Part shown: positions 10,980 through 19,960 of the stretch, one piece after another
Layout: the number at the start of each line of letters is the position of its first letter
Numbering within the stretch: position 1 is the stretch's first letter
Origin: Juglans regia
Taxonomy: Eukaryota > Streptophyta > Magnoliopsida > Fagales > Juglandaceae
NCBI RefSeq assembly: GCF_001411555.2
Contig: NC_049911.1
Span: forward strand, 7,634,209-7,698,208
Length of the DNA: 64,000 nt
Reading direction: 5' to 3'
Translations under genes and position numbers: made by a program
The notes under the pieces: generated by a model
What the model saw: the letters and a program-made list of their open reading frames with translations, nothing else
The model's database searches: none
Told to the model about the DNA's origin: nothing

Positions 10980-13445
10980 ATGGCCAACCATGAGATCATC
11001 CTTTTGCCAGAAAATGTAGAGCAAACCATGAATGGTGTACTGCTGCTTATAAGCGTGCCATCCATGTCTGATGATTCTCTCCAAAATCGTGATCGTTTAC
11101 AACACTTTTTCTCCGACATCAAAAGAATTCTTGACCTTTCATTCCGTATGGTTGACAATGTTTTACTGGTATATGTAACTCCGACGTACAGTTCATATTA
11201 TTAATTTCTTTGCCTTTTTTTTTCGCATTTCTTTTCCCTTCTAACCCCATGCATTTGAACTTCTAGTACTCCAAATTTAGGATCCGAACACGATTAAAAT
11301 CTGAAACATTTGTATTCTTTAAGTGGACAGACATATATGACATTTTATTTTTATTAATTGAGGCAGCAGATTATGCGTTTCTGTTTTTAATTTCTCAAGT
11401 ATATCTGTTAATAGGGTACTGATCCTCCTCATCAAGACCCGGAGAGACAGCATTTGGAGGGCTACAGCTCCAACAGTTCTGATAATCTACCGGGCAAACT
11501 CCAGCAAATTTCGTCCGAGGTAATAACAACAAAATGCACTTTGTTTTCTTCACACCGGCCTAGAAGTTTTTTAGCAAATTCTTTACCTTTCCCCAACCTC
11601 GATCCCCAAAAGTAGAGAGAAAGTGATCATTTTACTGTCTAGTTTTAATTATCTCAACATTTTCCCATTATGTGTAATCATGTCAGCTGGCTGCATGCAA
11701 GGCTCCTGGTGCGGGAAATGAACTCAAAACAACAATTTCCATACTAAACAATCTCTCAAGCTGTTCATGGGCTGAGAAGGCAGTGCTGGTAATTGCGGCA
11801 TTTGCTTTGGACTATGGAGATTTCTGGGGCCTTGCGCAGTTACACGACTCTCTGGACCATCTAGCTGAGTCAGTGGGAATCACACACCGTGTACCTGCCA
11901 TGTCAAAACGCCCAGACCTTGAAAAATGCCAGAAAGTGATTGAGGTGCGCAAGTTGATCGAGAACACGTTGGAAGTAATAAGAAGAATTGTAGAGTTGGA
12001 ACAGATATCTGAGGTGGCGGAAGAGCTCTACAGAAGTATACTTGCAACGGCAACTTTGGCAAAATGTATCCCAGTGCATGTCTTTTGGGCTATCATAACT
12101 GTTGTTGCTTGCACGACTCAAATGTATTGCCTTAGCAGTGATGAGTAAGTTCTTTGTCCGTACTTGATATGTACGTACGTGCTGTATATGCTGATCTTAA
12201 GAATGTGATTCGCCATCCATGTCACACATCATAGCACCTTGTGTTTGTAGGTCTCCAAAATGGGAGTAAAAATAACGTAATATTTGACCATTTTAATCTA
12301 GTGCAAATGACCATGGTTGCCTAATTTCAGGGACAAGACACTGGAACTATCGCCCTTGTCTGAGAAGATGAACAGAACCCGGAACATACAAGAGACGCAG
12401 ATAGAAGAATTCGAACAACAAAGAGGTTAGCCATTACGCTGATTTCGTACGAAACAGTACTACCTTGAACCCGTTGCACAAACTATATATGTAATGTCTT
12501 AAACATGGTCTAGAATGCTAGCTGACCATGCAAATATCCTTGTTAACTACAGAGGAAGTGGACAAATATTGGAAAACGACGGAACTTCCAGAAACACCTA
12601 CGAAAATGGTGGAGGCTTTCAAGGCAATGGTTGGGAGTTGTATTATTCACGGTTCTACCAAAAAATTGGTTAGCACTTGTATTGTTCACCTTTTTTTTTA
12701 CACCGGTAAACACCCAATTAATTACTTTGATCTGTAGGTCCTCTTTGGTTAAGAAAAAATATCTTTAAAGGCTCGAGTAATGTATCTTCCCGTCCAAGTC
12801 TGATGCAAAGTAATTTTATTTGGATGGAAACTGAAAAATAGCAATTAATACTATCTACAAAATCTTATGTTACTACTTCGTTTAAAATATGTGCAGTAGT
12901 GATCACATTAATCAGTTTACATTATTTATTTGACTCATTTCTACTTTGAACTGTTTAATTTGCAAACCCAGCTGAGTATCGATGTGCTGAAAAATAAGAA
13001 TGTTTTATTGTTCATTTCGGAGCTCATGGACATCTCCGTTAAAGAAATCTCGATTTTAAAGCCCATTTTTGATGGGATAAGAGATAAGGATGAACCGTAT
13101 AAAATTGTATGGATCCCAATAGTGGAGCATTGGACCGATGACATGCAAGCGAAGTTCGACATGTTGCAGTCCAAAATGCCGTGGTACATATTACAGGGTT
13201 TTCCACCAACAGTAGCGGATATCCAGATCATGAAGAATGAATATTGCAGCTTAAAGAATAAGCCTATCGTCGTGGTGATAAACCCACAAGGGGAGGTGGT
13301 GCATCCAAATGCTCTCCGCATGATTCGGCTATTCGGAATGAAGGCCTTCCCTTTCACGGCGGAAGCTGAAAAAGCGATAATGCCTGAAGGATTGCGTCGT
13401 CAAAATAGGGGGAGATTGACCATGCCAAACAGTGGCCCGAGGCAG
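10980..13445 (+). CDS. Exons 1-6 of SEO-like gene copy 1 (open reading frame still intact)
   Basis: Exon lengths are 189, 105, 458, 95, 116 and 474 nt. Phases join cleanly with GT donors and AG acceptors and no internal stop. Exon 1 encodes the N-terminus (MANHEIILLPENVEQTMNG). Exon 3 holds the SEO N-terminal domain with SWAEKAVLVIAAFALDYGDF. Exon 6 holds the thioredoxin-fold-like middle region and the start of the C-terminal domain. If transcription ended in the downstream copia LTR, a C-terminally truncated protein of about 479-486 residues could be made, because reading through the exon 6 donor meets TAA after seven codons. Whether it is expressed cannot be told from sequence. Confidence 0.8.
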
Positions 13446-13497
13446 GTAAAGTTGTTTTCGAAACTCTAAATACATGCATACGTACACATAAATGGTA

Positions 13498-13777
13498 TTA
13501 GAATTATCTCATGCATCCTCTCAAGTTCACTCTGACAAGTCGGTGACAGGAGAACCACCTACCACCAAATTGATGGAATCTATTGCTGTTATTCATTTTT
13601 TATTTTATTGATTTACAATGTACTGCAGTATATATATACAGCAGAAAATGAATAAATGAATAAAATAAAGAATGAATAACAGAAATAGATTCTATCAATT
13701 TGGTGGTGGTTTCCTGTAACCGACTTGCCAAAGGGAAATGGAGAGGGAACTTGAGAGGCTGCATGAGATAATTCTAA
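13498..13777. mobile_element. Foldback (long inverted repeat) element in the last intron of SEO copy 1
   Basis: The two arms (about 13,498-13,620 and 13,650-13,777) are imperfect reverse complements, starting with a perfect 18-bp terminal repeat TTAGAATTATCTCATGCA. The pairing continues through CTCTCAAGTTC, GACAAGTCGGT and ACCAAATTGATGGAATCTAT. TAAATGG is duplicated at 13,489-13,495 and 13,778-13,784. Copy 2 has the empty site (CATAAATGGAAAGAG at about 45,750). Long arms and a 7-9-bp duplication suggest a Mutator-type MITE, but this is tentative. The transcript would form a long hairpin. Confidence 0.8.
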
Positions 13778-13860
13778 TAAATGGAAAGAGATGGTGAGGA
13801 GTTTAGCTATCATATATGTTGTTTAAACAGTGTACTTTCCATTAACACAATTTTAGGTTT

Positions 13861-13865
13861 GACAT
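13861..13865. repeat. Target-site duplication of copia element (left), GACAT
   Basis: GACAT immediately precedes the 5' LTR and is repeated exactly at 19,155-19,159 after the 3' LTR. The empty site in copy 2 reads GGCATCACTTG. Confidence 0.9.
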
Positions 13866-14196
13866 TCTCAACAAAGAAAGAATCAAGCCTCCACCAATGA
13901 AAAGTTGCTCCACACGCACTCTAATAAAACAGAAAAATATTCCTCCAGCTCAGCATAGTTTGTTAGGATCGTTTCTTCTTTTTTTTGTTTCTTTGTACAT
14001 ATAGCTTTCTATTTCTGGAATATTGCAGAATAGGTTAGGTTGGTTATTATTCCTATTTTCTGATTGGTTAAGTTGATGTTGCTCAAAGGATATAAATACT
14101 GGGGATGTACACAGATTTACGTATTTTGAATGAGAACAATATTTTCTCTCCAATCCTTCTTTTGTTTTCTTTCATTCTTCATCTTTACCTTCAACA
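13866..14196 (+). repeat. 5' LTR of copia element
   Basis: 331 bp, from TCTCAACAAAG to CCTTCAACA. It contains a TATA-like ATATAAATACTGG at about 14,090-14,102, probably the element promoter, with the transcript start shortly downstream (inference). Confidence 0.9.
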
Positions 14197-14211
14197 TGGT
14201 ATCAGAGCCAG
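14197..14211 (+). promoter_or_regulatory. Primer binding site (initiator tRNA-Met type)
   Basis: TGGTATCAGAGCCAG directly follows the 5' LTR. This is the complement of the 3' end of plant initiator tRNA-Met, used to prime minus-strand DNA synthesis. Confidence 0.9.
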
Positions 14212-14299
14212 GTTTCGAAACCTGAGGTCCTTCATTTTTCTTTCAGCCATTTCTTCATACAGTTTCACTACATTATAGCTCTCATTTCATTTCTTCACA

Positions 14300-17200
14300 A
14301 TGACGAAATCCAGCAACGTCTCACCTTCTGAAGATCCAAAGAGTCATTTCTATTTACATTACAGTGACAATGCCAACACTGTGGTGATTGTTCCACCTCT
14401 TTCTGGCCAAAATTATCTCTCATGGAATCGATCATTTACCTTGGCCATCTCTATAAAAAACAAGCTGGGTTTTCTTGATGGAAGTATACCTACACCAAAT
14501 CTGACCGACGCTTTGTATATTCCCTGGTTGCGTTGCAACAACCTTATTTTATCTTGGTTACTCAACTCGATTTCGAAGGAGATAGCATCAAACGTGCTCT
14601 ACATCAACTCAGCAAAGGAAGTATGGGAAAAGCTGAAAACCCGCTTTGCTCAGCCTGATAACGTGCGTATCTATCAACTCCAGCAACAACTCAGCTCTAC
14701 TTTGCAAGGGAACCAAAATGTAAGTGAGTATTTCACTCAACTTAATGGGATTTGGGAAGAAATGCATAACTATAGGCCTGTCCCGTGTTGTTCATGTGGT
14801 TTATGTACATGTCAAGCCCTTAAATCAGTCGGTGATGTTCAAGAGACAGATTATGTGTTTAAGTTTCTTATGGGATTAAATGATTCATATGAGCACATTA
14901 GAGGCCAGATAATTTTGATGAGTCCTATGCCTTCTCTAGACAAGACCTTTTCCCTAGTTTTACAGGAGGAAAGACAAAGACAGACCAGAAATTTGATAGT
15001 GTCTTCTCCTGAGGCTTCAGCATTAGCAGTCTATAGTACTCAAGCAAAAAGAAAAGAGAAATCTGATCTTAGCTGTTTTCATTGTGGAAAGCTTGGACAT
15101 ACTAAGGAGAAATGCTATAGGCTTATAGGATTCCCACCAAATTTTAAGTTCACTAGAGCTAAGTCGAACCATGGTAGTGGGAATTTTTCTTCTCCACATT
15201 CAGCAAACCAGGTTTCCTCTCAAAATCAAGAAAAGGGAATACAGGAGAATCCCCAGTTGAACTTATCCCAGAATCAAATTCAGAAACTCATGGCTCTAAT
15301 CAATGGACAGATGTCACAGCTCACTTCTAATGACTCAAGTTCTGTTCAGACCACTAATCAGCCTCAACAGTTGTCCACTGAAAATAATCCTTCCCCTGTT
15401 GCATGCTCCAACATGGCTGGTATAATTCCTTTTTCCACTCACATTTCCATTGATCATAGTGCATCTATTTTTGATACTCATCAACATCATTGCTTATCTG
15501 TTATGCATAAATCTTTTCCTAGTATTGCCAATGTACCTTGGATTGTCGATACTGGTGCTACAGACCATATGGTCTGCTCCACCTCATTCTTTAGCTCTAT
15601 CACTTGCTCCACCAAGACATTTGTCAAATTACCAAATGGATCTCATGTTGAAGCAACTCACATTGGCACCGTGCACCTCTCAGACAACATTATACTCACT
15701 GGTGTCCTTTGTGTGCCTTCTTTTTCCTTTAACCTTCTTTCAGTTGGCAAGCTTACTCATGATTCCTCTCTATGCCTTGTTTTCTCGGGTCAATTTTGTT
15801 TCATACAGGTCCTGTCTTCATGGACGACGATTGGGCTTGCTAAGATCCAATGTGGCCTTTATTTCCTCCTTCCCAGCACCCTCCAAAACAAAGCTGTCAA
15901 TCAAACAACTTCCAACAGCCTGAAAGTTTTTCCTCTTTCCTCCAATCCTCGCTTCTGCAGTGCTGTGACACAACAAGACTTCAACCTTTGGCATCTTAGA
16001 CTAGGACATTTATCTGATCAGAAACTTAGAGCAATTCAATCTATTTCTTTTGATGCCAAATGTAATGCTTCTTCAGATTGTAATGTTTGTCACTTAGCAA
16101 AACAGAAACGAACTTCTTTTCAATCAAGCAGTTCCTGCACTTCTTCCAATTTTGATTTAATCCATTGCGACATTTGGGGACCTTACTCTCAATTCTCTCT
16201 ACAAGGCCATCATTATTTTCTCACCATTGTCGATGATCATAGTCGAGTAACTTGGGTGTTTCTAATGAAATTCAAATCTGAAACTAAACAACTTCTACAG
16301 AATTTCATTCTCATGGCCCAAACTCAATTCAATTCCAAAATAAAGAAAATAAGGACAGATAATGGAATGGAGTTTCACATGCCTATTTTTTATAATTCTC
16401 ATGGCATTCAACATCAAAAATCTTGTGTTTACACTCCACAACAAAATGGAGTTGTGGAGAGAAAACATCAACATCTTCTCAACGTTGCCCGAGCACTTCT
16501 TTTTCAAGCTTCTCTTCCAACTAAGTTTTGGGGAGACGCCATCTTGACAGCAACATATCTCATGAATAGAACTCCCACTCCTCTCTTGAACAACAAATCT
16601 CCCTATGAGATTTTTTTTTCCTCACCTCCTTCTTATACCCATTTGAGAGTCTTTGGATGCCTTTGCTTTGTGTCAACACTCAAACATAACAGAACCAAAT
16701 TTGACCCAAGAGCTATGAGGTGCATTTTTATAGGGTACCCCGCTGATGTCAAAGGGTATAAAGTCTATAGTTTAGATAACCATACCACTTTCATTTCACG
16801 GGACATTACCTTTATTGAGTCTACCTTTCCTTTTCTTTCTTCAAATTCTGCTCAATCTTCCTCTCAATTTGATTTTGTTGTTCCACCTGTATTTTCAGAC
16901 TTTCATTCTCAACAAATCACAATTGATTCCTCTACCAATCTTTCAGATCAGTCTGTACAGTCTCCAGCTCCCTCTCATCTTCCTTCTAATCCTCATTTCA
17001 TTGATTCAAACCTCACAGCATCAGAATCTAATTCTCCCACATCTGCTCCAGCTGAAGAGCAAAATTCAGCCATTGTTCCAAGGAGATCAAATCGACTGAG
17101 GAATACTCCATCCCATTTACAAGATTATCACTGTCACCTTGTTTCTCAAGCCCCTATTCATACATCATCCAATTTTTCCACTCCATATCCTCTTACCAAT

Positions 17201-18916
17201 CACATCACCTATGATCATTTATCATCATCTCATCGAGCATATGCATTGTCCCTCTCACTAACCCATGAACCTAAGTCATATGAAGAGGCTGTGGCCTCTG
17301 ATCATTGGAAAGCTGCCATGAGGTCTGAAATTGATGCCCTTGAAGCCAATAACACTCGGTCCATCACTACTTTACCTCTTGGAAAGAAACCAGTTGGCTG
17401 TAAATATGTATTTAAGGTCAAGTTAAAATCTGATGGGACCATTGATAAGCATAAGGCTAGATTGGTAGCAAAGGGGTACACTCAAAGAGAGGGTTTTGAC
17501 TACCAAGAGACATTCAGTCCAGTGGCAAAACTGACCACAGTTAGACTCTTCCTTGCACTGGCAGCCATCAATAACTGGCACTTGGCCCAACTTGATGTAC
17601 ACAATGCTTTTTTGAATGGGGATCTTGATGAAGAAATATATATGGATTTGCCACCGGGTTATGTGGCTCAGGGGGAGTCTCAACAACAAGGAAAGCTGGT
17701 CTGCAAGTTACATAAGTCACTCTACGGTTTGAAGCAAGCCTCTAGGCAGTGGAACTCAAAGTTCACTGCTGCTTTGCTCTCGATTGGCTTTTACCAATCA
17801 AAATCTGATTACTCATTGTTCACTAAGAATGATCAACATGGTTTTACAGCTCTCTTAGTTTATGTTGACGACATAATTGTGGGAAGCAACAATTTAGTCA
17901 CCATAAAAAGTGTCAAAGAATTTCTGCACAGTCAGTTCAAGATCAAGGATCTCGGGATCTTGAAATTTTTCTTGGGGATAGAAGTTGCAAGAACAGCAGC
18001 TGGGATCCACATGTGTCAGAGAAAATATACATTAGAAATCTTAGAAGATGCTGGATTACTTGGTTGTAAGCCAGCTTGTACTCCAATTGAATCAAATCAT
18101 AAACTTGCACACTCTTCTACTGATATGTTGACAGATGTTACAAGCTATCGAAGGCTGATTGGTAGGCTCATCTACTTAACAATTAGTAGACCAGATATCA
18201 CTTATGCCGTGAGTGTTCTCAGCCAATTCATGGACAAACCAACTCAGATTCATTTGCACCATGCTCACCGAGTTCTGAGATATCTAAAGGGATCAATTGG
18301 CCAAGGTCTCTTCTTCTCAGCTGGTTCCTCTTTACATCTCAAAGCATACAGTGATTCGGATTGGGCAGCATGCCCTGAAACTCGAAGGTCAGTCACTGGT
18401 TTTTGTGTCTTTCTTGGAGACTCTTTAGTGAGTTGGAAATCCAAGAAACAAGCAACAATATCTCGATCTTCTGCTGAGGCAGAATATCGAGCACTTGCTT
18501 ACACTTGTTGTGAAGTTGTTTGGTTAATTACACTTTTGAAGGACTTCAACATACAGCACAAACAACCAGCACTGCTATATTGTGACAACCAAGCTGCTAT
18601 TCATCTTACCAAGAATCCCATCTTTCACGAAAGAACAAAGCACATAGAGATAGATTGCCATTTTATTCGAGAAAGGGTAGCTGCTGGTGTGATTGTTCCA
18701 GTTCATGTTAGCTCTAAGTTTCAGTTGGCAGATATCTTTACAAAGGCTTTGTCCACAGCACAATTTCAGTTTTTATTGTCCAAGATGGGCATTCTGAACA
18801 TATATGCCCATCTTGAGGGGGAGTCTCAACAAAGAAAGAATCAAGCCTCCACCAATGAAAAGCTGCTCCACACGCACTCTAATAAAACAGAAAAATATTC
18901 CTCCAGCTCAGTATAG
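14300..18916 (+). CDS. Copia gag-pol polyprotein, 1,538 aa
   Basis: One open frame from ATG 14,300 (104 nt after the LTR) to a stop 93 nt inside the 3' LTR. Order of domains: gag with LSGQNYLSWNRSF (about residue 35); zinc knuckle CFHCGKLGHTKEKC (about 258-272); protease WIVDTGATDHMV (about 413-424); pre-integrase LWHLRLGHLSDQKL; integrase core with DIWGPYS, IRTDNGMEF and YTPQQNGVVERKH (about 620-720); reverse transcriptase beginning near 1,000 with YVDDIIVGSN (about 1,187); RNase H with AYSDSDWAACPETRRSV and SSAEAEYRAL (about 1,347-1,400). This is the copia order (integrase before RT). Catalytic residues of each enzyme are visible. The length is normal for the family. It is the only long intact frame in the window. 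Confidence 0.97.
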   Translation: MTKSSNVSPSEDPKSHFYLHYSDNANTVVIVPPLSGQNYLSWNRSFTLAISIKNKLGFLDGSIPTPNLTDALYIPWLRCNNLILSWLLNSISKEIASNVLYINSAKEVWEKLKTRFAQPDNVRIYQLQQQLSSTLQGNQNVSEYFTQLNGIWEEMHNYRPVPCCSCGLCTCQALKSVGDVQETDYVFKFLMGLNDSYEHIRGQIILMSPMPSLDKTFSLVLQEERQRQTRNLIVSSPEASALAVYSTQAKRKEKSDLSCFHCGKLGHTKEKCYRLIGFPPNFKFTRAKSNHGSGNFSSPHSANQVSSQNQEKGIQENPQLNLSQNQIQKLMALINGQMSQLTSNDSSSVQTTNQPQQLSTENNPSPVACSNMAGIIPFSTHISIDHSASIFDTHQHHCLSVMHKSFPSIANVPWIVDTGATDHMVCSTSFFSSITCSTKTFVKLPNGSHVEATHIGTVHLSDNIILTGVLCVPSFSFNLLSVGKLTHDSSLCLVFSGQFCFIQVLSSWTTIGLAKIQCGLYFLLPSTLQNKAVNQTTSNSLKVFPLSSNPRFCSAVTQQDFNLWHLRLGHLSDQKLRAIQSISFDAKCNASSDCNVCHLAKQKRTSFQSSSSCTSSNFDLIHCDIWGPYSQFSLQGHHYFLTIVDDHSRVTWVFLMKFKSETKQLLQNFILMAQTQFNSKIKKIRTDNGMEFHMPIFYNSHGIQHQKSCVYTPQQNGVVERKHQHLLNVARALLFQASLPTKFWGDAILTATYLMNRTPTPLLNNKSPYEIFFSSPPSYTHLRVFGCLCFVSTLKHNRTKFDPRAMRCIFIGYPADVKGYKVYSLDNHTTFISRDITFIESTFPFLSSNSAQSSSQFDFVVPPVFSDFHSQQITIDSSTNLSDQSVQSPAPSHLPSNPHFIDSNLTASESNSPTSAPAEEQNSAIVPRRSNRLRNTPSHLQDYHCHLVSQAPIHTSSNFSTPYPLTNHITYDHLSSSHRAYALSLSLTHEPKSYEEAVASDHWKAAMRSEIDALEANNTRSITTLPLGKKPVGCKYVFKVKLKSDGTIDKHKARLVAKGYTQREGFDYQETFSPVAKLTTVRLFLALAAINNWHLAQLDVHNAFLNGDLDEEIYMDLPPGYVAQGESQQQGKLVCKLHKSLYGLKQASRQWNSKFTAALLSIGFYQSKSDYSLFTKNDQHGFTALLVYVDDIIVGSNNLVTIKSVKEFLHSQFKIKDLGILKFFLGIEVARTAAGIHMCQRKYTLEILEDAGLLGCKPACTPIESNHKLAHSSTDMLTDVTSYRRLIGRLIYLTISRPDITYAVSVLSQFMDKPTQIHLHHAHRVLRYLKGSIGQGLFFSAGSSLHLKAYSDSDWAACPETRRSVTGFCVFLGDSLVSWKSKKQATISRSSAEAEYRALAYTCCEVVWLITLLKDFNIQHKQPALLYCDNQAAIHLTKNPIFHERTKHIEIDCHFIRERVAAGVIVPVHVSSKFQLADIFTKALSTAQFQFLLSKMGILNIYAHLEGESQQRKNQASTNEKLLHTHSNKTEKYSSSSV
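18811..18823 (+). promoter_or_regulatory. Polypurine tract of copia element
   Basis: A purine-rich stretch, TTGAGGGGGAG, directly before the 3' LTR. It would prime plus-strand DNA synthesis. Confidence 0.85.
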
Positions 18917-19154
18917 TTTGTTAGGATCGTTTCTTCTTTTTTTTGTTTCTTTGTACATATAGCTTTCTATTTCTGGAATATTGCAGAATAGGTTAGGTTG
19001 GTTATTATTCCTATTTTCTGATTGGTTAAGTTGATGTTGCTCAAAGGATATAAATACTGGGGATGTACACAGATTTACGTATTTTGAATGAGAACAATAT
19101 TTTCTCTCCAATCCTTCTTTTGTTTTCTTTCATTCTTCATCTTTACCTTCAACA
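18824..19154 (+). repeat. 3' LTR of copia element
   Basis: 331 bp, with two base differences from the 5' LTR. It is followed by the GACAT duplication and then the rest of the SEO last exon. Its promoter would read directly into the SEO C-terminal frame. Confidence 0.93.
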
Positions 19155-19159
19155 GACAT

Positions 19160-19509
19160 CACTTGTTCAACATCATCAGGATGACAAGAATTACACTTTC
19201 AAGTGCTATGGAATTGCCAACACCTTGGAGGCAGGATTTACTCATCATTTAAATATAATTAGTCGGTATCTGGCTTCAAGTAGTCCGGACATTGGGATAA
19301 ATAGGAAATTGATTGAACAAAGAAACAGTACTGGACGGGTTGAGCTCTGCAAAGGTACTCATGGCGAGATAGTAGTTGATGATCAGGGGACAAAAATTCT
19401 GAAAGTCTTGGAAAATTTTGAGCAGTGGAAAGCAGATGTGAATCAGTTTGGCTTCGATAAATGTTTCAAGGATTGCTACGACAGGCTTAAAGCTGGGCGC
19501 CTACCATGA
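19160..19509 (+). pseudogene. C-terminal exon remnant of SEO copy 1, downstream of the copia element
   Basis: The frame reads SLVQHHQDDKNYTFKCYGI ... EIVVDDQGTKILKVLENFEQW ... CYDRLKAGRLP and stops at 19,507-19,509. It matches 46,080-46,415 in copy 2. It is open upstream into the LTR (from 19,063), giving a possible 148-codon LTR-exon fusion frame. The family's usual cysteine-rich C-terminal end is absent in both copies. Confidence 0.8.
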
Positions 19510-19960
19510 AATTGACATCGCTCAATCGTTAATTATGTTGGAAAGATCCTGATCTAGTGTATGATGTTTTCTTCGTTTGCATGCAGTTGTTATTGTAACC
19601 ATTCCGCCACTTATGTTAGGAAGATTGATATGCAATTATATGCATCACATCTTGACTACGTTGGTAATAAGCAGTGGCCAATGTTATGGAATGGATCCAT
19701 GTAGTTTTTTAATGTTCTTGTACGTGTGGCAATTTCAAAAGTTTTTCATGCTTAAAACTTTGCATGTTTTGTTTGTACGATTCTTCTCTAACTCCCGTTT
19801 CGTTCTAAAACATACTCCAATTTAATGAATGTGTTAATTAGAAAATGCACAAAAGCATGCACACACGTAGTACTTATTATATGCACCGGCCATCTTCGAT
19901 CGTTATAAGGACAAGTGGTAGTAATAAAGTATAGTATTGGAGTGATAGTTATGAGCTCCT
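19510..19960 (+). other. 3' flank of SEO copy 1 shared with copy 2
   Basis: Non-coding, closely matching 46,416-46,893 (for example GTTGGAAAGATCCTGATC and GTAACCATTCCGCC). It probably holds the gene's 3' UTR and terminator, but no single polyadenylation site could be assigned. Confidence 0.6.

Larger units (their letters stand above)
13866..19154 (+). mobile_element. Full-length Ty1/copia LTR retrotransposon, 5,289 bp, apparently intact
   Basis: Two 331-bp LTRs differ at two positions by eye (about 0.6%): T/C in AAAAGTTGCTCC versus AAAAGCTGCTCC, and C/T in CTCAGCATAG versus CTCAGTATAG. The element has an initiator-Met primer site at 14,197, a polypurine tract at about 18,811-18,823 and a single uninterrupted gag-pol frame. 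A 5-bp target duplication GACAT flanks it. The LTRs begin TCTCAACA rather than the usual TG. The size and short LTRs resemble the Ale/Retrofit group (inference). All parts needed for autonomous movement appear to be present. Confidence 0.95.
10980..19509 (+). pseudogene. SEO-like (sieve element occlusion, P-protein) gene copy 1, split by a copia element
   Basis: Exons inferred from GT-AG sites and frame: 10,980-11,168; 11,415-11,519; 11,687-12,144; 12,331-12,425; 12,553-12,668; 12,972-13,445 (479 codons, open throughout), then a C-terminal exon from about 13,857 that resumes at 19,160-19,509 after the copia element. Diagnostic SEO blocks are VLVIAAFALDYGDFWGL in exon 3, NVLLFISELMDISVKEISIL and YKIVWIPIVEHW in exon 6, HPNALRMIRLFGMKAFPFT, and VLENFEQWKADVNQFGFD in the last exon. 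SEO proteins form phloem filaments that plug sieve plates after wounding. At about 600 residues this is shorter than typical family members, and it stops before the usual C-terminal cysteine-rich motif. The copia insertion leaves only about 9 nt of the last exon upstream. The ATG at 10,980 is the first after the TATA box and matches copy 2. Confidence 0.85.
6218..19960 (+). repeat. Tandem segmental duplication, copy 1 (SEO locus)
   Basis: This direct repeat of about 37,466-46,893 covers upstream DNA, all SEO exons, introns and 3' flank. Shared right edge: GTGATAGTTATGAGCTC, after which the copies diverge (19,960 and 46,893). Copy 1 is longer mainly because of private insertions: hAT at 8,743-9,611, foldback at 13,498-13,777 and copia at 13,866-19,154. 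Copy 2 lacks each of these and shows the empty site. Exon sequences differ by only a few percent by eye; I did not compute an alignment. Confidence 0.85.

Noticed and set aside
12941..13357. 138-codon minus-strand frame opposite SEO exon 6 (and its counterpart at 45,196-45,624)
   Set aside because: Mirror of a real exon with no independent domain. Its conservation simply follows the duplicated exon.
15450..17099. Alternative plus-strand frames of 94-157 codons inside the copia polyprotein
   Set aside because: They overlap the intact gag-pol frame and have hydrophobic or Leu-rich low-complexity composition.
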